DNA of 64,000 bases. It comes from Porphyromonadaceae bacterium UBA7048 (GTDB taxonomy: Bacteria > Bacteroidota > Bacteroidia > Bacteroidales > Muribaculaceae). Location: NCBI GenBank assembly GCA_002493945.1, contig DLAL01000062.1, positions 1 to 64,000 of the forward strand, in the 5' to 3' direction. Below are positions 52,201 through 61,062 of the stretch, in pieces. Under the pieces are notes generated by a model. It had not been told where the DNA came from. It saw nothing but the letters and a program-made list of their open reading frames with translations, and ran no database searches. Position numbers and translations under genes: made by a program. Every line of letters starts with the position of its first letter. Within the stretch, counting starts at the first letter, position 1.

Positions 52201-53760
52201 TCAAATTATTTTCATTATATTTCGCTCGAAATTCTCTCTGTCGGCCGCACGTCCGCGGAGGCGGTTGCGGTAGGTGTATATCGTGTTTAGCGATAGATTG
52301 AGGACCTGGGCCAGCTTGGCGCTGTCATTGACGCCGAGACGCATGAAAGCGGCTATGCGCAGCTCCGGGGTGAGCGATGTGCCCGGCGCCACCGTGAGCC
52401 GGCGGTCGGGCAGGAGCAGTTCGTTCAGTTTGTCGAAGAATCCCGGGAAATCCTCAAGGAAGTTAGAGTCAAACTCCTCGAAGAATTTCTCCTGAAGAGT
52501 CTGGCGGAAGAGACCCTTTTCCACGTCGGCATAGAGGTCTTTGACCTGTCCGGCCTTGAGCTTGCGCAGGATGTGGATGTTGTACTCGCGTATCTGCTGC
52601 AGCGACAGGAATGTGAGCGATATGAGGGTGTGGTTGGTGCGCAGCGATTCGTCGGTGAGTTCTTTGACAAGATGACGGGAATTCTCGAGCTCGGCCTCGC
52701 AGCGGGCTTCTTTCTTGCGGGTGTGCACGATGACAGACGCCAGCAGGATGATGATGCATAGTATCACTGCGATGATTGATAGCTCGATGCGTCGGGTGGA
52801 GCGCACTGTGCTGTTGAGCAGCTGGGAGTAGTAGGCGCGGTCGGGTGCATCATACGAGCATGTATATGATGCGTCAGGCGTCTCGATGGCCAGCGTCAGG
52901 CACTCTTTCCCGGCCGAAGTATATCCTTCCTTGATGAGGGCCTCGCCGAGCGGAGCGAGGGTCTCGGCTCTGACGAGTCCCTGCGACAGTGTGTTTATGG
53001 CTCTGTGCAGCAGATAGTTGATGTGTGTCTGACGGTGTGCGGGCTTGTTTTTGTAGTGGTCCGCCACCATCTTGTATGCGAAGTCGAGCAGCTCAGGGTG
53101 GCCCTTGAGGGTGGGAATAGTGCTCACGAAGTGTGCCGCGGCGAGGTCCGGCTGGTTCTCGATGTAGAATGAATAGGCGTTCAGATATGGCCGGATGTTG
53201 GAATCTTTGGGATAATACTGCAGCAGAGAGTCGATGGCTGTGAGGGTCTTGCGCAGGTATGTGGTCTTGAAGGGACCTTTCGGGTAGGGTATCTGCACGC
53301 TGTGGTATATCTCGATGGCAGCGCGCCAGTAGTCAGGTTTCAGTGCCGGCGGCAGCTGTTCCGGCTCGATTTCCTCGAAGTGGTCTATAGCCTCTTTGGT
53401 GATGCCCGAGTATGGCAGCAGCGGCAGAAGCCGTAGTTTCAGCCGTTCGGTCATTTCTTTGTCCTCGAGTTGGCGAGCGTCGGAATATGCAAGGTTGAGG
53501 TACACCACGGCCGAGTCGATGTCGTCGATGATGTGGCGCTGTCCTATCTCGAAAGCAAGCTCTACGCGCCTGAGACCCCTGGGCAGACTCCGGTATTCGC
53601 GTTTGAGCTGCCGGTATTGCTGTGCACGCATCTCACGCAACTCGTCGACCCTCTCGAGACATATGTTGAGAGAGTCGAGCAGTCTCAGATTGCATTCGTC
53701 GAGCCGGGCGCTGGCGATGCCTGCGGCAAACATCAGGATGATCGATATGATATACTTCAT
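52201..53760 (-). CDS. DUF6377 TPR-HTH membrane regulator
   Basis: A 519-residue membrane-bound regulator typical of Bacteroidota. A signal peptide (about 1-18) leads a periplasmic region of TPR-like helices (about 20-320), then one membrane segment (ELSIIAVILCIIILLASVIV, about 330-352), a coiled coil and a cytoplasmic helix-turn-helix end: LRIAAFMRLGVNDSAKLAQVLNLSLNTIYTYRNRLRGRA. The end resembles LuxR-type HTH. It would pass an envelope signal directly to DNA. Target genes unknown. A paralogue of the same build lies at 56275-57825. Confidence 0.85.
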   Translation of the reverse strand: MKYIISIILMFAAGIASARLDECNLRLLDSLNICLERVDELREMRAQQYRQLKREYRSLPRGLRRVELAFEIGQRHIIDDIDSAVVYLNLAYSDARQLEDKEMTERLKLRLLPLLPYSGITKEAIDHFEEIEPEQLPPALKPDYWRAAIEIYHSVQIPYPKGPFKTTYLRKTLTAIDSLLQYYPKDSNIRPYLNAYSFYIENQPDLAAAHFVSTIPTLKGHPELLDFAYKMVADHYKNKPAHRQTHINYLLHRAINTLSQGLVRAETLAPLGEALIKEGYTSAGKECLTLAIETPDASYTCSYDAPDRAYYSQLLNSTVRSTRRIELSIIAVILCIIILLASVIVHTRKKEARCEAELENSRHLVKELTDESLRTNHTLISLTFLSLQQIREYNIHILRKLKAGQVKDLYADVEKGLFRQTLQEKFFEEFDSNFLEDFPGFFDKLNELLLPDRRLTVAPGTSLTPELRIAAFMRLGVNDSAKLAQVLNLSLNTIYTYRNRLRGRAADRENFERNIMKII

Positions 53761-53792
53761 AGGCCGGAGTATAAAGGGGCGTTTTTCGGACG

Positions 53793-53824
53793 TAAAGGTA
53801 GTAAATTATTTCGATACCTGCAAA
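53793..53824 (-). promoter_or_regulatory. Promoter of the first DUF6377 gene
   Basis: Minus-strand TTTG (53821-53824), 20 bases, TACCTTTA (53793-53800), one base off the TAnnTTTG pattern, about 35 bases before the start codon. Confidence 0.5.
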
Positions 53825-54122
53825 TTATTGTCATATCGGCTTAGGGATTTATTTTAAGCTAAATTACGGATAATCAGTTGAATATAGCTTCGTACTCTTG
53901 GACTGCGCTTAAAATTCGTCATATTATCGGTTCTGCTCCCTGAAATGTGAGTAATTTTGTACCGTTATAATGGTTAGTAAATACAATAGTTTAAAGTTGA
54001 ACGAAAACAATTTCTAATGCAATTGTTTTGGGCTGTGCCGCTACGGCGGCACGATAAAGGGTCTCCTCGAGATGAAGAGACCCTTTGTCGTATAGTGTCA
54101 GTCCGCCTGATGCCGCGGATAG
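53825..54122. other. Intergenic stretch with three hairpins
   Basis: Between two minus-strand genes lie AAAACAATT/AATTGTTTT (54003-54028), GTGCCG/CGGCAC (54037-54054) and AAAGGGTCTC/GAGACCCTTT (54056-54086). The last probably ends the Crp/Fnr transcript on the minus strand, though its T run is short. A plus-strand TAATTTTG at 53952-53959 could start a short RNA through the hairpins, but no -33 box supports it. Confidence 0.4.
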
Positions 54123-54839
54123 TTATTCGGTCGTGTTATCGTCGTCGTCGAATGTGTCCGAACCGCTTTCAAGCAGGTTCACGAGTCCCTCGCGGTCTTT
54201 GATGAGCAGTTCTTTGTTGGTGTACTCGAGCAGTCCCTTGCTTTTCATCTCGTTCAGGGCGGCGTCGAAGGTGGCGCGCTGAACGCCGAAGAGCGAGCAC
54301 AGGTCGCGGGCGCGGCATGTGAGCCTGATGTCGGTTCCGCCGGGTTGCGAAAGGGCTATTATCCAGAATGCTATGCGCTCGTCAATGGCGCCTCCGGTGA
54401 GCGAGAGTATGCCTACCATCGACTTCTGCGCGTTGACTGACAGCGTATTGAGGTAGTTGAACATATACACCTGGTCGCTGTACAGAATCCTGATGTAGTC
54501 GGATTTCGATATCTTGAGGATACCGGTGGTCTCAAGGGCGTCGACGGTGCACGGATATGAGGTGGTGCGGCCGAAGAGGAAGTCGGGCGCAATTACGGCC
54601 GGTGCCGTAAGTGTCTGGCCGACAGCAAACCGGCCGGTGTTGTTGACGATGGTAGACCTCACCGAACCGGATATCACGAATGTCAGGTGCGTACAGGGAT
54701 CGCCTGCACGGATGATGGTCTCTCCGGCAGGATACTTCAGAAAATGGAATTTTGCTTCGCCGACGGTCTGTGCAAGCCGGGTATGAGATGCCCCGCGGAA
54801 TAGCGGGAGATTCATCAGAAGCTCAAACATGCTTGACAT
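54123..54839 (-). CDS. Crp/Fnr-family transcriptional regulator
   Basis: A 238-residue regulator. Residues about 8-125 are the cyclic-nucleotide-binding jellyroll (YPAGETIIRAGDPCTHLTFVISGSV); residues about 150-220 are the Crp helix-turn-helix (CRARDLCSLFGVQRATFDAALNEMKSKGLL). The Fnr Cys cluster is absent, and the usual cAMP-binding Arg-Ser pair is not evident, so the signal is unknown. The tail is very acidic. A good Shine-Dalgarno (AGGAG) precedes the start, rare in this window. It lies 50 bases after the transporter gene and is probably co-transcribed. Confidence 0.88.
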   Translation of the reverse strand: MSSMFELLMNLPLFRGASHTRLAQTVGEAKFHFLKYPAGETIIRAGDPCTHLTFVISGSVRSTIVNNTGRFAVGQTLTAPAVIAPDFLFGRTTSYPCTVDALETTGILKISKSDYIRILYSDQVYMFNYLNTLSVNAQKSMVGILSLTGGAIDERIAFWIIALSQPGGTDIRLTCRARDLCSLFGVQRATFDAALNEMKSKGLLEYTNKELLIKDREGLVNLLESGSDTFDDDDNTTE

Positions 54840-54889
54840 TGTGATATATCTCCTTTCGTAGTATTTTTAAATGTCATTTAACTGATTTC

Positions 54890-55819
54890 TTAACGCGTCC
54901 GGAGGCTTCTTTGTTCACGTTTCATCTTGTAATAGAGTTGCCCCGAGTTGATTGTGTTCTGCCACACGATGTATGCGGCCGGACCTATCGAGGCCAGCGG
55001 ATTGAAGTAGACGAGTGTCATCCATACGGCGAGCACGGTGTTCTTCTGCCCCAGCCCCTGCGCACCCGACACGGCGTCGCCGGTGCGTCGGCCGATGCGT
55101 CGGCCCACGTAGAACTGCAGAAGACACAACAGGCACGAAACCAGTGCTATACATATCATTTCAGGTATTGCCGAGGCCGGTTCGCGCATGACGAATGAGA
55201 CTGCTTTGCCCACTACAAGAAGGAGCGACACCGACCACAGATAGAACGATATGCCCTGATAGCGGTCGACGGCGTCGTGCACGGGTCGTGCGAAGTAGTA
55301 CAGCGCGAAGGCGCATGCGGCCGGAAGCAGTATGGTGGGTGCCACCTTGGCGACGATGTCCCAGAATTCGGTGACAAAACCGGCGGCAGCGTTGCCGCTG
55401 CCTGTCCACAGAAAGAGGAAGGGTGCGGTGACGGCCACTGTGAGATTGCTGACGAACGAGTATGCCGCCACACGGCCTATGCTGCCTCCGAGCATGCCTG
55501 TGACCACAGGGGCGGCCGTGGCTGTGGGGCAGAATACGCAGATGAAGGCCGACTGGGCCAGCGTGAGTCCTGCAGGTCTGAGCAGAAGGAATACGGCTAT
55601 GGAGCCGAAGAGCTGCACGGCAAGAAGATACCATGACATTGCGCTGATTTTCAGTTCCGAGGGCTTTATGCGGCAGAAGGTGATGAAGAGCATGCAGAAG
55701 ATGAGGTAGGGCACGAGCCACTGGACCCGGTCGAGAGTGGTGTGGAACAGTGCTCCGCACACTATGGCTATTGGCAGCATCCACGGCTTGAGTTTCTGCT
55801 GCACGGCGGAATATTTCAT
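54890..55819 (-). CDS. BASS-family (bile acid:sodium symporter-like) transporter
   Basis: A 309-residue membrane protein with nine or ten hydrophobic segments covering nearly the whole length, similar to the bile acid:Na+ symporter superfamily. The segment FCPTATAAPVVTGMLGG near 95-110 and GQKNTVLAVWMTL near 257-270 match the two crossover regions that hold sodium and substrate. Substrate cannot be inferred; relatives move bile acids, pantoate or other organic anions. A minus-strand -7 box TAATTTTG (55852-55859) lies 33 bases upstream. The Crp/Fnr gene follows it. Confidence 0.82.
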   Translation of the reverse strand: MKYSAVQQKLKPWMLPIAIVCGALFHTTLDRVQWLVPYLIFCMLFITFCRIKPSELKISAMSWYLLAVQLFGSIAVFLLLRPAGLTLAQSAFICVFCPTATAAPVVTGMLGGSIGRVAAYSFVSNLTVAVTAPFLFLWTGSGNAAAGFVTEFWDIVAKVAPTILLPAACAFALYYFARPVHDAVDRYQGISFYLWSVSLLLVVGKAVSFVMREPASAIPEMICIALVSCLLCLLQFYVGRRIGRRTGDAVSGAQGLGQKNTVLAVWMTLVYFNPLASIGPAAYIVWQNTINSGQLYYKMKREQRSLRTR

Positions 55820-55903
55820 ATTTATAATAGAATATATCAGGAAGCGTAGTGCAAAATTACAAAGAATAATCGTACGGGCGTATGCGGAGACGTCAAAAAA
55901 CGG

Positions 55904-55933
55904 ACAGACCGTCTTCTCACGAGGACGGCCTGT
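55904..55933 (-). terminator. Hairpin with T run in the 55.8-56.3 kb gap
   Basis: ACAGGCCGTC and GACGGTCTGT (read on the minus strand, one mismatch) form a stem followed by CCG and six T. No gene ends just before it on that strand except the transcript discussed at 56001-56120, so it may be a second terminator for it or end another short RNA. The plus-strand side has TGTGTTTT. Confidence 0.55.
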
Positions 55934-56000
55934 TGTGTTTTAACTGACTTAAAACAATTACATAACTAACATAAAACACATTTTTCGTAGTCTTTTTATA

Positions 56001-56120
56001 AAAGCAACAAGAGCCAATCAACACGATTGGCTCTTGCTTAAGTAGTCATTTGATATTTTCATTAAGTACTATCAATCTATACTAACCCTAAAACTGAATA
56101 TAATCGTGTATTATCATTTT
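56001..56120 (-). ncRNA. Candidate small RNA downstream of the second DUF6377 gene
   Basis: A promoter (56127-56157) starts a minus-strand transcript of about 115 bases that ends at a perfect 12-bp hairpin (56008-56019 with 56025-56036, arms CAAGAGCCAATC/GATTGGCTCTTG) followed by TTGCTTTTAT. The body is AT-rich and contains GTTTTAGGGTTAGT, similar to the matching region after the first DUF6377 gene. No coding frame is seen. The hairpin might instead simply terminate the DUF6377 mRNA. Confidence 0.4.
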
Positions 56121-56126
56121 GCTTTG

Positions 56127-56157
56127 CAAAGTTATTACTTTTTTTCGAGACTGGCAA
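56127..56157 (-). promoter_or_regulatory. Promoter-like site after the second DUF6377 gene
   Basis: Minus-strand TTG (56155-56157), 20 bases, TAACTTTG (56127-56134), located 118 bases past the gene's stop codon with no coding gene in front of it. Confidence 0.45.
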
Positions 56158-56274
56158 GCGAAATATGAAAGAAATATGGCGGTGTATGAGAGTATTTAAA
56201 GTATTTTAACCGATATATCAGTGCTTTAACTATAATGGTTATTGAGAAAAATATAAGTGATTGTCTCAATTAAT

Positions 56275-57825
56275 TTAGTTTAGTTTCGCAACCTGGCTCT
56301 CGAAATTATCTTTGTCGATGGCCCGTGCCTTGAGTCTGTTGCGGTAGGCGTAGATGGTATTGAGCGAATAATTGAGCACCTGGGCTATCCGGGCGCTTTC
56401 TTCGATGCCCAGACGCATGAAGGCGAGGATGCGCAGGTCGGTGTTGAGCAGTTCGCCCGGACGTGTCACAATGCGGCACTCGGGGCGCAGGAGGGTGTTG
56501 ACCTGCTCGACGAAGTCGGGATATATGTGCAGGAAGGCATTGTCGAACACTTCGTAGAAGTCCGATGTCTGCTCCTCGATGAACTTGCCGGACTTGAGCA
56601 TGCGGTAGAACTCGTCGCTCTGTCCGGCGGCTATCTTTCGCACGGCTATCTTGCAGAAGTTGTTCAGTTTGTCCATATATATGGAGCAGAGCTGCAGGAA
56701 GCGGCTTATGTAGACTTCCTTGGCCGTGTTGGCGGCCTCAAGCTTGAGCTGGAGCACCTTCATGCGCCGCATTTCGTGACGCAGTGCTATCATCGAACCG
56801 ATCAGTCCGACCACGAGGAGTGCCATGGCCGCCAGAATCCAGTACATGGACCGGCGCCACGACGCGGCGGCCGCCGAGTGCGAGTTCTGTATGATGGGGA
56901 GCGACTTGGAGGTGTCGATCATGCGCAGGGGAGCACCGCACTCCACGGCGTTCTCGAGCGCCAGTCCCAGGTAGCGGTAGGCGCGTGCTATGTCGCCTGT
57001 GTCGTATACGGCAGTGCCGAGTTCCTGAAGCGACATCACCTCGCGTGTGGCCGACTTGGTGTCGGCTATGGCCGAGAGCGCCAGATAGTAGAGTCTCAGG
57101 TCGTCGTCGCCTGACTCGTGGGCTATGACTGCGAGGTGGTTGGCGGCGCGTGCCGTGAGGTTGCTTTCCGGCGGCTCTCCTGCCACGACTTCCTCAAGCA
57201 GGATGCGGGCCATGTCGCGGCGTCCGGTCAGGAAGTAGTACTCGCCGAGATTGAATTTATGCGCCGCCGTTCCGTGCGGAAGCATTTCTATCATCTTCGA
57301 CTGATACTCGAGCGCCTTGTGCATGTGTGAGTCGCGCACTGCGGGGTAGGTGTTGAAGAATGCCGCCATGTAGCTGTGCATCTGGCGTCCGGCGTCGTAG
57401 TATGCGACCAGATCTGACCGCGGGATGGAGTCGGGCGATATGCTGTCGAATGTGCTGAGGGCGTCGTTGAAGAATCCTGCCAGCGGCAGCAGCGACGCCA
57501 GGTTCCACCTGAACCGCTGGCGGTCGATGCCCGTGGACGAGTCTATGCCCCGCATGAGGTAGACGATGGCAGAGTCGTTGTTGAAGCTCATGTAGCCCTT
57601 GGCTATGTCCATGAGCAGGCCGGGAGTGTTGCCGTAGGTGTGTGTGAGTGCTGTCAGACTGTCGATGCGGGCCTGACGGTCCCTTATATAGCCTTCACGC
57701 TTGTTCAGGTCGCCGTCGAGCATGTACAGGGCCTGCTGGTAAGTCTTGGCTACGTCGGAGGGTGAGGCTGCGGTCATGGCGGCGCAGCAGGCATACAGAA
57801 TCAGTATCAGGAAGAAGCGTCGCAT
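56275..57825 (-). CDS. DUF6377 TPR-HTH membrane regulator, paralogue
   Basis: A 516-residue paralogue of the protein at 52201-53760. Signal peptide MRRFFLILILYACCAAMTAA, TPR-like periplasmic helices (about 25-310), one membrane segment (about 325-345, ILAAMALLVVGLIGSMIAL), coiled coil, and an HTH end LRILAFMRLGIEESARIAQVLNYSLNTIYAYRNRLKARA. I chose ATG 57825 because it begins the signal peptide; an ATG at 57858, 7 bases after mutL, would add 11 residues. It is the last gene of the acyl-CoA ligase-hflX-mutL operon, an unusual place for such a regulator. Confidence 0.85.
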   Translation of the reverse strand: MRRFFLILILYACCAAMTAASPSDVAKTYQQALYMLDGDLNKREGYIRDRQARIDSLTALTHTYGNTPGLLMDIAKGYMSFNNDSAIVYLMRGIDSSTGIDRQRFRWNLASLLPLAGFFNDALSTFDSISPDSIPRSDLVAYYDAGRQMHSYMAAFFNTYPAVRDSHMHKALEYQSKMIEMLPHGTAAHKFNLGEYYFLTGRRDMARILLEEVVAGEPPESNLTARAANHLAVIAHESGDDDLRLYYLALSAIADTKSATREVMSLQELGTAVYDTGDIARAYRYLGLALENAVECGAPLRMIDTSKSLPIIQNSHSAAAASWRRSMYWILAAMALLVVGLIGSMIALRHEMRRMKVLQLKLEAANTAKEVYISRFLQLCSIYMDKLNNFCKIAVRKIAAGQSDEFYRMLKSGKFIEEQTSDFYEVFDNAFLHIYPDFVEQVNTLLRPECRIVTRPGELLNTDLRILAFMRLGIEESARIAQVLNYSLNTIYAYRNRLKARAIDKDNFESQVAKLN

Positions 57826-57865
57826 AGGTCTGAGTGGCGGACTACATGGTTTGGACATAAACGTT

Positions 57866-59794
57866 CTAAGAGCCCCGGGCGAAGAGGGCAGCGATGTCGT
57901 CGTTGCCTATCACGGCTATGATGCGCGCTCCGTCGGGGGTGTACGAGGGTTCGGCGCAGCGGAAGAGGTCGGCCGTGAGTGTGTCGATTTCCGGCTGGGA
58001 GAGGGGCTGGACTGCCTTGATGGCTCCGCTTTCGGCCATGGCTCTGGCCAGCGGAGCGTTGAGGGTCTCTGCGCTGTCGCTGCCGCGCTCGTCAATCTCT
58101 TCGAGGAGCGCCTGAAGAGTCTCTCCTCCGGCAGCTTCGCCGAGAATGGCCGGGAGCGCCGTGATACTGCAGTATCGTCCGCTGCAGCTGACCTCGAAGC
58201 CCAGTGCCGCCAGTCGGTCAGTATTGGCCTGAAGCGCCACCAGCTGCGAGGCCGGCAGCTCTATGTCCTCGGGGAAGAGGAGCTTCTGCGATGCCACGGG
58301 GCCTCCTTCGGCCAGCGCTGCCATATAGCGGTCGTAGAGGATGCGGATGTGGGCGCGGCGCTGATGTATGACCATGATGCCGCTGTGCGATGCCATGACG
58401 ATGTAGCTGCTGTGGAGCTGGAAACTGCGCGGACCGTCGTCAACCGGCCTGTCTTCGCCGCTTATAACCGAGCCGTCCTCCTGCATGTCGTCGGGCGCTG
58501 AAGCCGCTTCGGTCATGGCGTCGGCGCGCCGGCGGTCGAAGTCCTCGTAGAGCTTCTGCCAGTCCTGCGGCGGAGTGGCCGGCCGAAGCCATCGCTCCGG
58601 GGTGCCGCTGTCGTTGTAGGCCGACGGGCGGGTCTGCCATGTGGTGGTGCTTCTCTTGGGCGCTTCGCTTTCGTCCTGTCGGTCGAACGGACTGAAGCCG
58701 CCTTCGTCGAAGCCTTCTGAGGGCATGGCTGCGCTGCTGTCGGGGTCGAAGAGCGGTATGTCAGGCGCGTCGTCGCGGTCGAAGTCGAGCGCTCCTGTGG
58801 CCTGGGTCTTGCCCAGGGTCTCGCGTACGGCGGCTTCGAGAATCTGCCATATGGCCTGCTCGTGCTCGAACTTGATTTCGTTCTTCTGCGGATGGATGTT
58901 GACGTCAATGGTCGACGGGTCGACCTCGAAGTTGATGAAGTACGACGGCTGTGCGTCGGGCGCGATGAGCTGCTCGTAGCACTTCACGACCGCCTTGTGG
59001 AAGAAGGGGTGGCGCATGTTGCGGCCGTTGACGAAGAAGAACTGCTGTGCGCCGCGTTTTTTGGCGATGCGCGGCATGCCCACGAATCCCGATATCTTCA
59101 CCAGCGATGTCTCCGTGCTCAGCGGAGCTATGTGGCTCTCGAGATACTTGCCGAAGAGCGAGCCTATGCGCTGCTTGAGCGTCCCGGCCGGGAACTTGTG
59201 CACCGTGGCGTCGTTGTTGATGAGCGTGAATGCCACGCCGGTGTTGACCAGCGCCAGCCGCTCGAACTCGTGCACGATGTGTCCGAGCTCGACGCTGTCC
59301 TTCTTGAGGAACTTGCGCCGTGCCGGCATATGGAAGAAGAGGTTCTTCACCATCAGATTGGTGCCGGGCACGCATGTGGCCGGCTCCTGTCCCTCGAATT
59401 TCGACTCGGATATGAGCAGGCGTGTGCCCACGGTGTCGCCGCGGCGCATGGTGCGCAGGTCAATCTGCGCCACGGCGGCTATAGACGGCAGTGCCTCTCC
59501 GCGGAATCCCATGGTGTGGAGCGAGTAGAGGTCGTCGGCCGATGCTATCTTGCTGGTGGCGTGGCGCTCGAAGGCCATGCGCGCGTCGGATGGCGACATG
59601 CCGCATCCGTCGTCGACCACCTGGATGAGTGTGCGGCCGCCGTCCTTGATGATGATGCTGATGTCGGTGGCTCCGGCGTCGACGGCGTTCTCCACCAGCT
59701 CCTTTATGACCGAGGCCGGTCGCTGTATCACTTCGCCGGCGGCAATCTGGTTGGCCACCGAGTCGGGAAGAAGTCGTATTACGTCGCTGTTCAT
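57866..59794 (-). CDS. mutL: DNA mismatch repair protein MutL
   Basis: A 642-residue MutL. The N-terminal GHKL ATPase is complete: IAAGEVIQRPASVIKELVENAVDAGA, DDGCGM and TMGFRGEAL. A long acidic, low-conservation linker (about 345-440) leads to the dimerisation domain. The endonuclease motif DQHA(x)2E is not recognisable: the matching segment reads IHQRRAHIR (His477 onward), and the late CPHGRP motif reads TPDGAR. So this may be a nuclease-free MutL. It lies 11 bases after hflX. No mutS in the window. Confidence 0.94.
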   Translation of the reverse strand: MNSDVIRLLPDSVANQIAAGEVIQRPASVIKELVENAVDAGATDISIIIKDGGRTLIQVVDDGCGMSPSDARMAFERHATSKIASADDLYSLHTMGFRGEALPSIAAVAQIDLRTMRRGDTVGTRLLISESKFEGQEPATCVPGTNLMVKNLFFHMPARRKFLKKDSVELGHIVHEFERLALVNTGVAFTLINNDATVHKFPAGTLKQRIGSLFGKYLESHIAPLSTETSLVKISGFVGMPRIAKKRGAQQFFFVNGRNMRHPFFHKAVVKCYEQLIAPDAQPSYFINFEVDPSTIDVNIHPQKNEIKFEHEQAIWQILEAAVRETLGKTQATGALDFDRDDAPDIPLFDPDSSAAMPSEGFDEGGFSPFDRQDESEAPKRSTTTWQTRPSAYNDSGTPERWLRPATPPQDWQKLYEDFDRRRADAMTEAASAPDDMQEDGSVISGEDRPVDDGPRSFQLHSSYIVMASHSGIMVIHQRRAHIRILYDRYMAALAEGGPVASQKLLFPEDIELPASQLVALQANTDRLAALGFEVSCSGRYCSITALPAILGEAAGGETLQALLEEIDERGSDSAETLNAPLARAMAESGAIKAVQPLSQPEIDTLTADLFRCAEPSYTPDGARIIAVIGNDDIAALFARGS

Positions 59795-59805
59795 ATCGTA
59801 TCAGT

Positions 59806-61038
59806 TCACTCGGGAGAGTCTTCGTCGTATGTCTGGTAGAGCAGGTCGTTGTAGGGGAAGCGTGCGAGGTGAATCTCGCGTGCCATGGTGTAGAGGCGCT
59901 GCTTGAGCTCGTCGATGTTGGTGCCTTTCTTGGCCGAGATGAAGACGCAGTTGTCGTTCATGCGGGCCATCCACGATGCCTTGAGCTCGTCGAGGGTGAT
60001 GTTGCAGCGCTCGCGCGGCGTGAGGTCGTCGTCATCCTTGGGCTTGTAGGTGAAGGCGTCAATCTTGTTGAATACCAGCAGAGTGGGCTTGTCGGCGCCG
60101 TCGCATACCTCCTTGAGGGTCTTGTCGACGACGGCTATCTGCTCCTCGAAGTTAGGGTGCGAGATGTCCACCACGTGCACCAGGATGTCGGCCTCGCGCA
60201 CCTCGTCGAGCGTCGACTTGAACGAGTCCACCAGGTGTGTGGGGAGCTTGCGGATGAATCCGACGGTGTCGGTCAGCAGGAAGGGCAGATTGTCGATGAC
60301 CACCTTGCGTACCGTGGTGTCGAGGGTGGCGAAGAGCTTGTTCTCGGCGAATACGTCGCTCTTGCTCAGGAGGTTCATAAGCGTTGACTTGCCCACGTTG
60401 GTGTAGCCCACCAGGGCCACGCGCGTGAGCTTGCCGCGGTTCTTCCGCTGCACGGCCTTCTGGCGGTCGATGGCCCGGAGCTGCTCCTTGAGCAGCGATA
60501 TCTTGGTGAGGATGATGCGTCGGTCAGTCTCTATCTGCGTCTCGCCCGGGCCGCGCATGCCGATACCGCCGCGCTGGCGCTCGAGGTGAGTCCACATGCG
60601 CGTGAGTCGCGGCAGCAGGTACTGGTACTGGGCCAGCTCGACCTGCGTCTTGGCCGTGGCGGTCTGCGCGCGCTTGGCGAAGATGTCGAGGATGAGGTTG
60701 GTGCGGTCGAGCACCTTCACGCCCAGCTCGCGGCCTATGTTGACGGCCTGCTTGGTGGAGAGGTCATCGTCGAAGATGACCAGCGATATGTCGCCGTCCT
60801 CCTCGATATACTGCTTGATTTCCTCGAGCTTGCCCTTTCCGACGAATGTACGCGGATTGGCGTACTCCACCTTCTGCGTGAAGGTCTTCACGGCCTCGGC
60901 TCCCGACGTGTCCACCAGGAACGCCAGCTCGGCGAGGTACTCGGCCGACTTGGCCTCGTCTTGCTGCGGGGTGATGAGCCCTACGAGCACCGCGCGCTCG
61001 GGAGTGTCGCCTATTATGCTTGTTTTCTTTTCTATCAT
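59806..61038 (-). CDS. hflX: GTPase HflX
   Basis: A 410-residue ribosome-associated GTPase that splits stalled 70S ribosomes after stress. The N-terminal HflX domain holds PRTFVGKGKLEEI and FDDDLSTKQ; a helical linker contains RGGIGMRGPGETQIE; the G domain has GYTNVGKST (G1), DTVGFIRKLP (G3) and FNKID (G4). A short C-terminal domain follows. It begins 24 bases after the acyl-CoA ligase stop. Confidence 0.95.
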   Translation of the reverse strand: MIEKKTSIIGDTPERAVLVGLITPQQDEAKSAEYLAELAFLVDTSGAEAVKTFTQKVEYANPRTFVGKGKLEEIKQYIEEDGDISLVIFDDDLSTKQAVNIGRELGVKVLDRTNLILDIFAKRAQTATAKTQVELAQYQYLLPRLTRMWTHLERQRGGIGMRGPGETQIETDRRIILTKISLLKEQLRAIDRQKAVQRKNRGKLTRVALVGYTNVGKSTLMNLLSKSDVFAENKLFATLDTTVRKVVIDNLPFLLTDTVGFIRKLPTHLVDSFKSTLDEVREADILVHVVDISHPNFEEQIAVVDKTLKEVCDGADKPTLLVFNKIDAFTYKPKDDDDLTPRERCNITLDELKASWMARMNDNCVFISAKKGTNIDELKQRLYTMAREIHLARFPYNDLLYQTYDEDSPE

Positions 61039-61062
61039 ACGGGTTGACAGTACACTAAAGGG

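Noticed and set aside
53952..54086. Plus-strand small RNA through three hairpins
   Set aside because: Only a -7 box supports it and the final hairpin has a poor T run; the hairpins are better explained as 3' structures of the minus-strand Crp/Fnr transcript.
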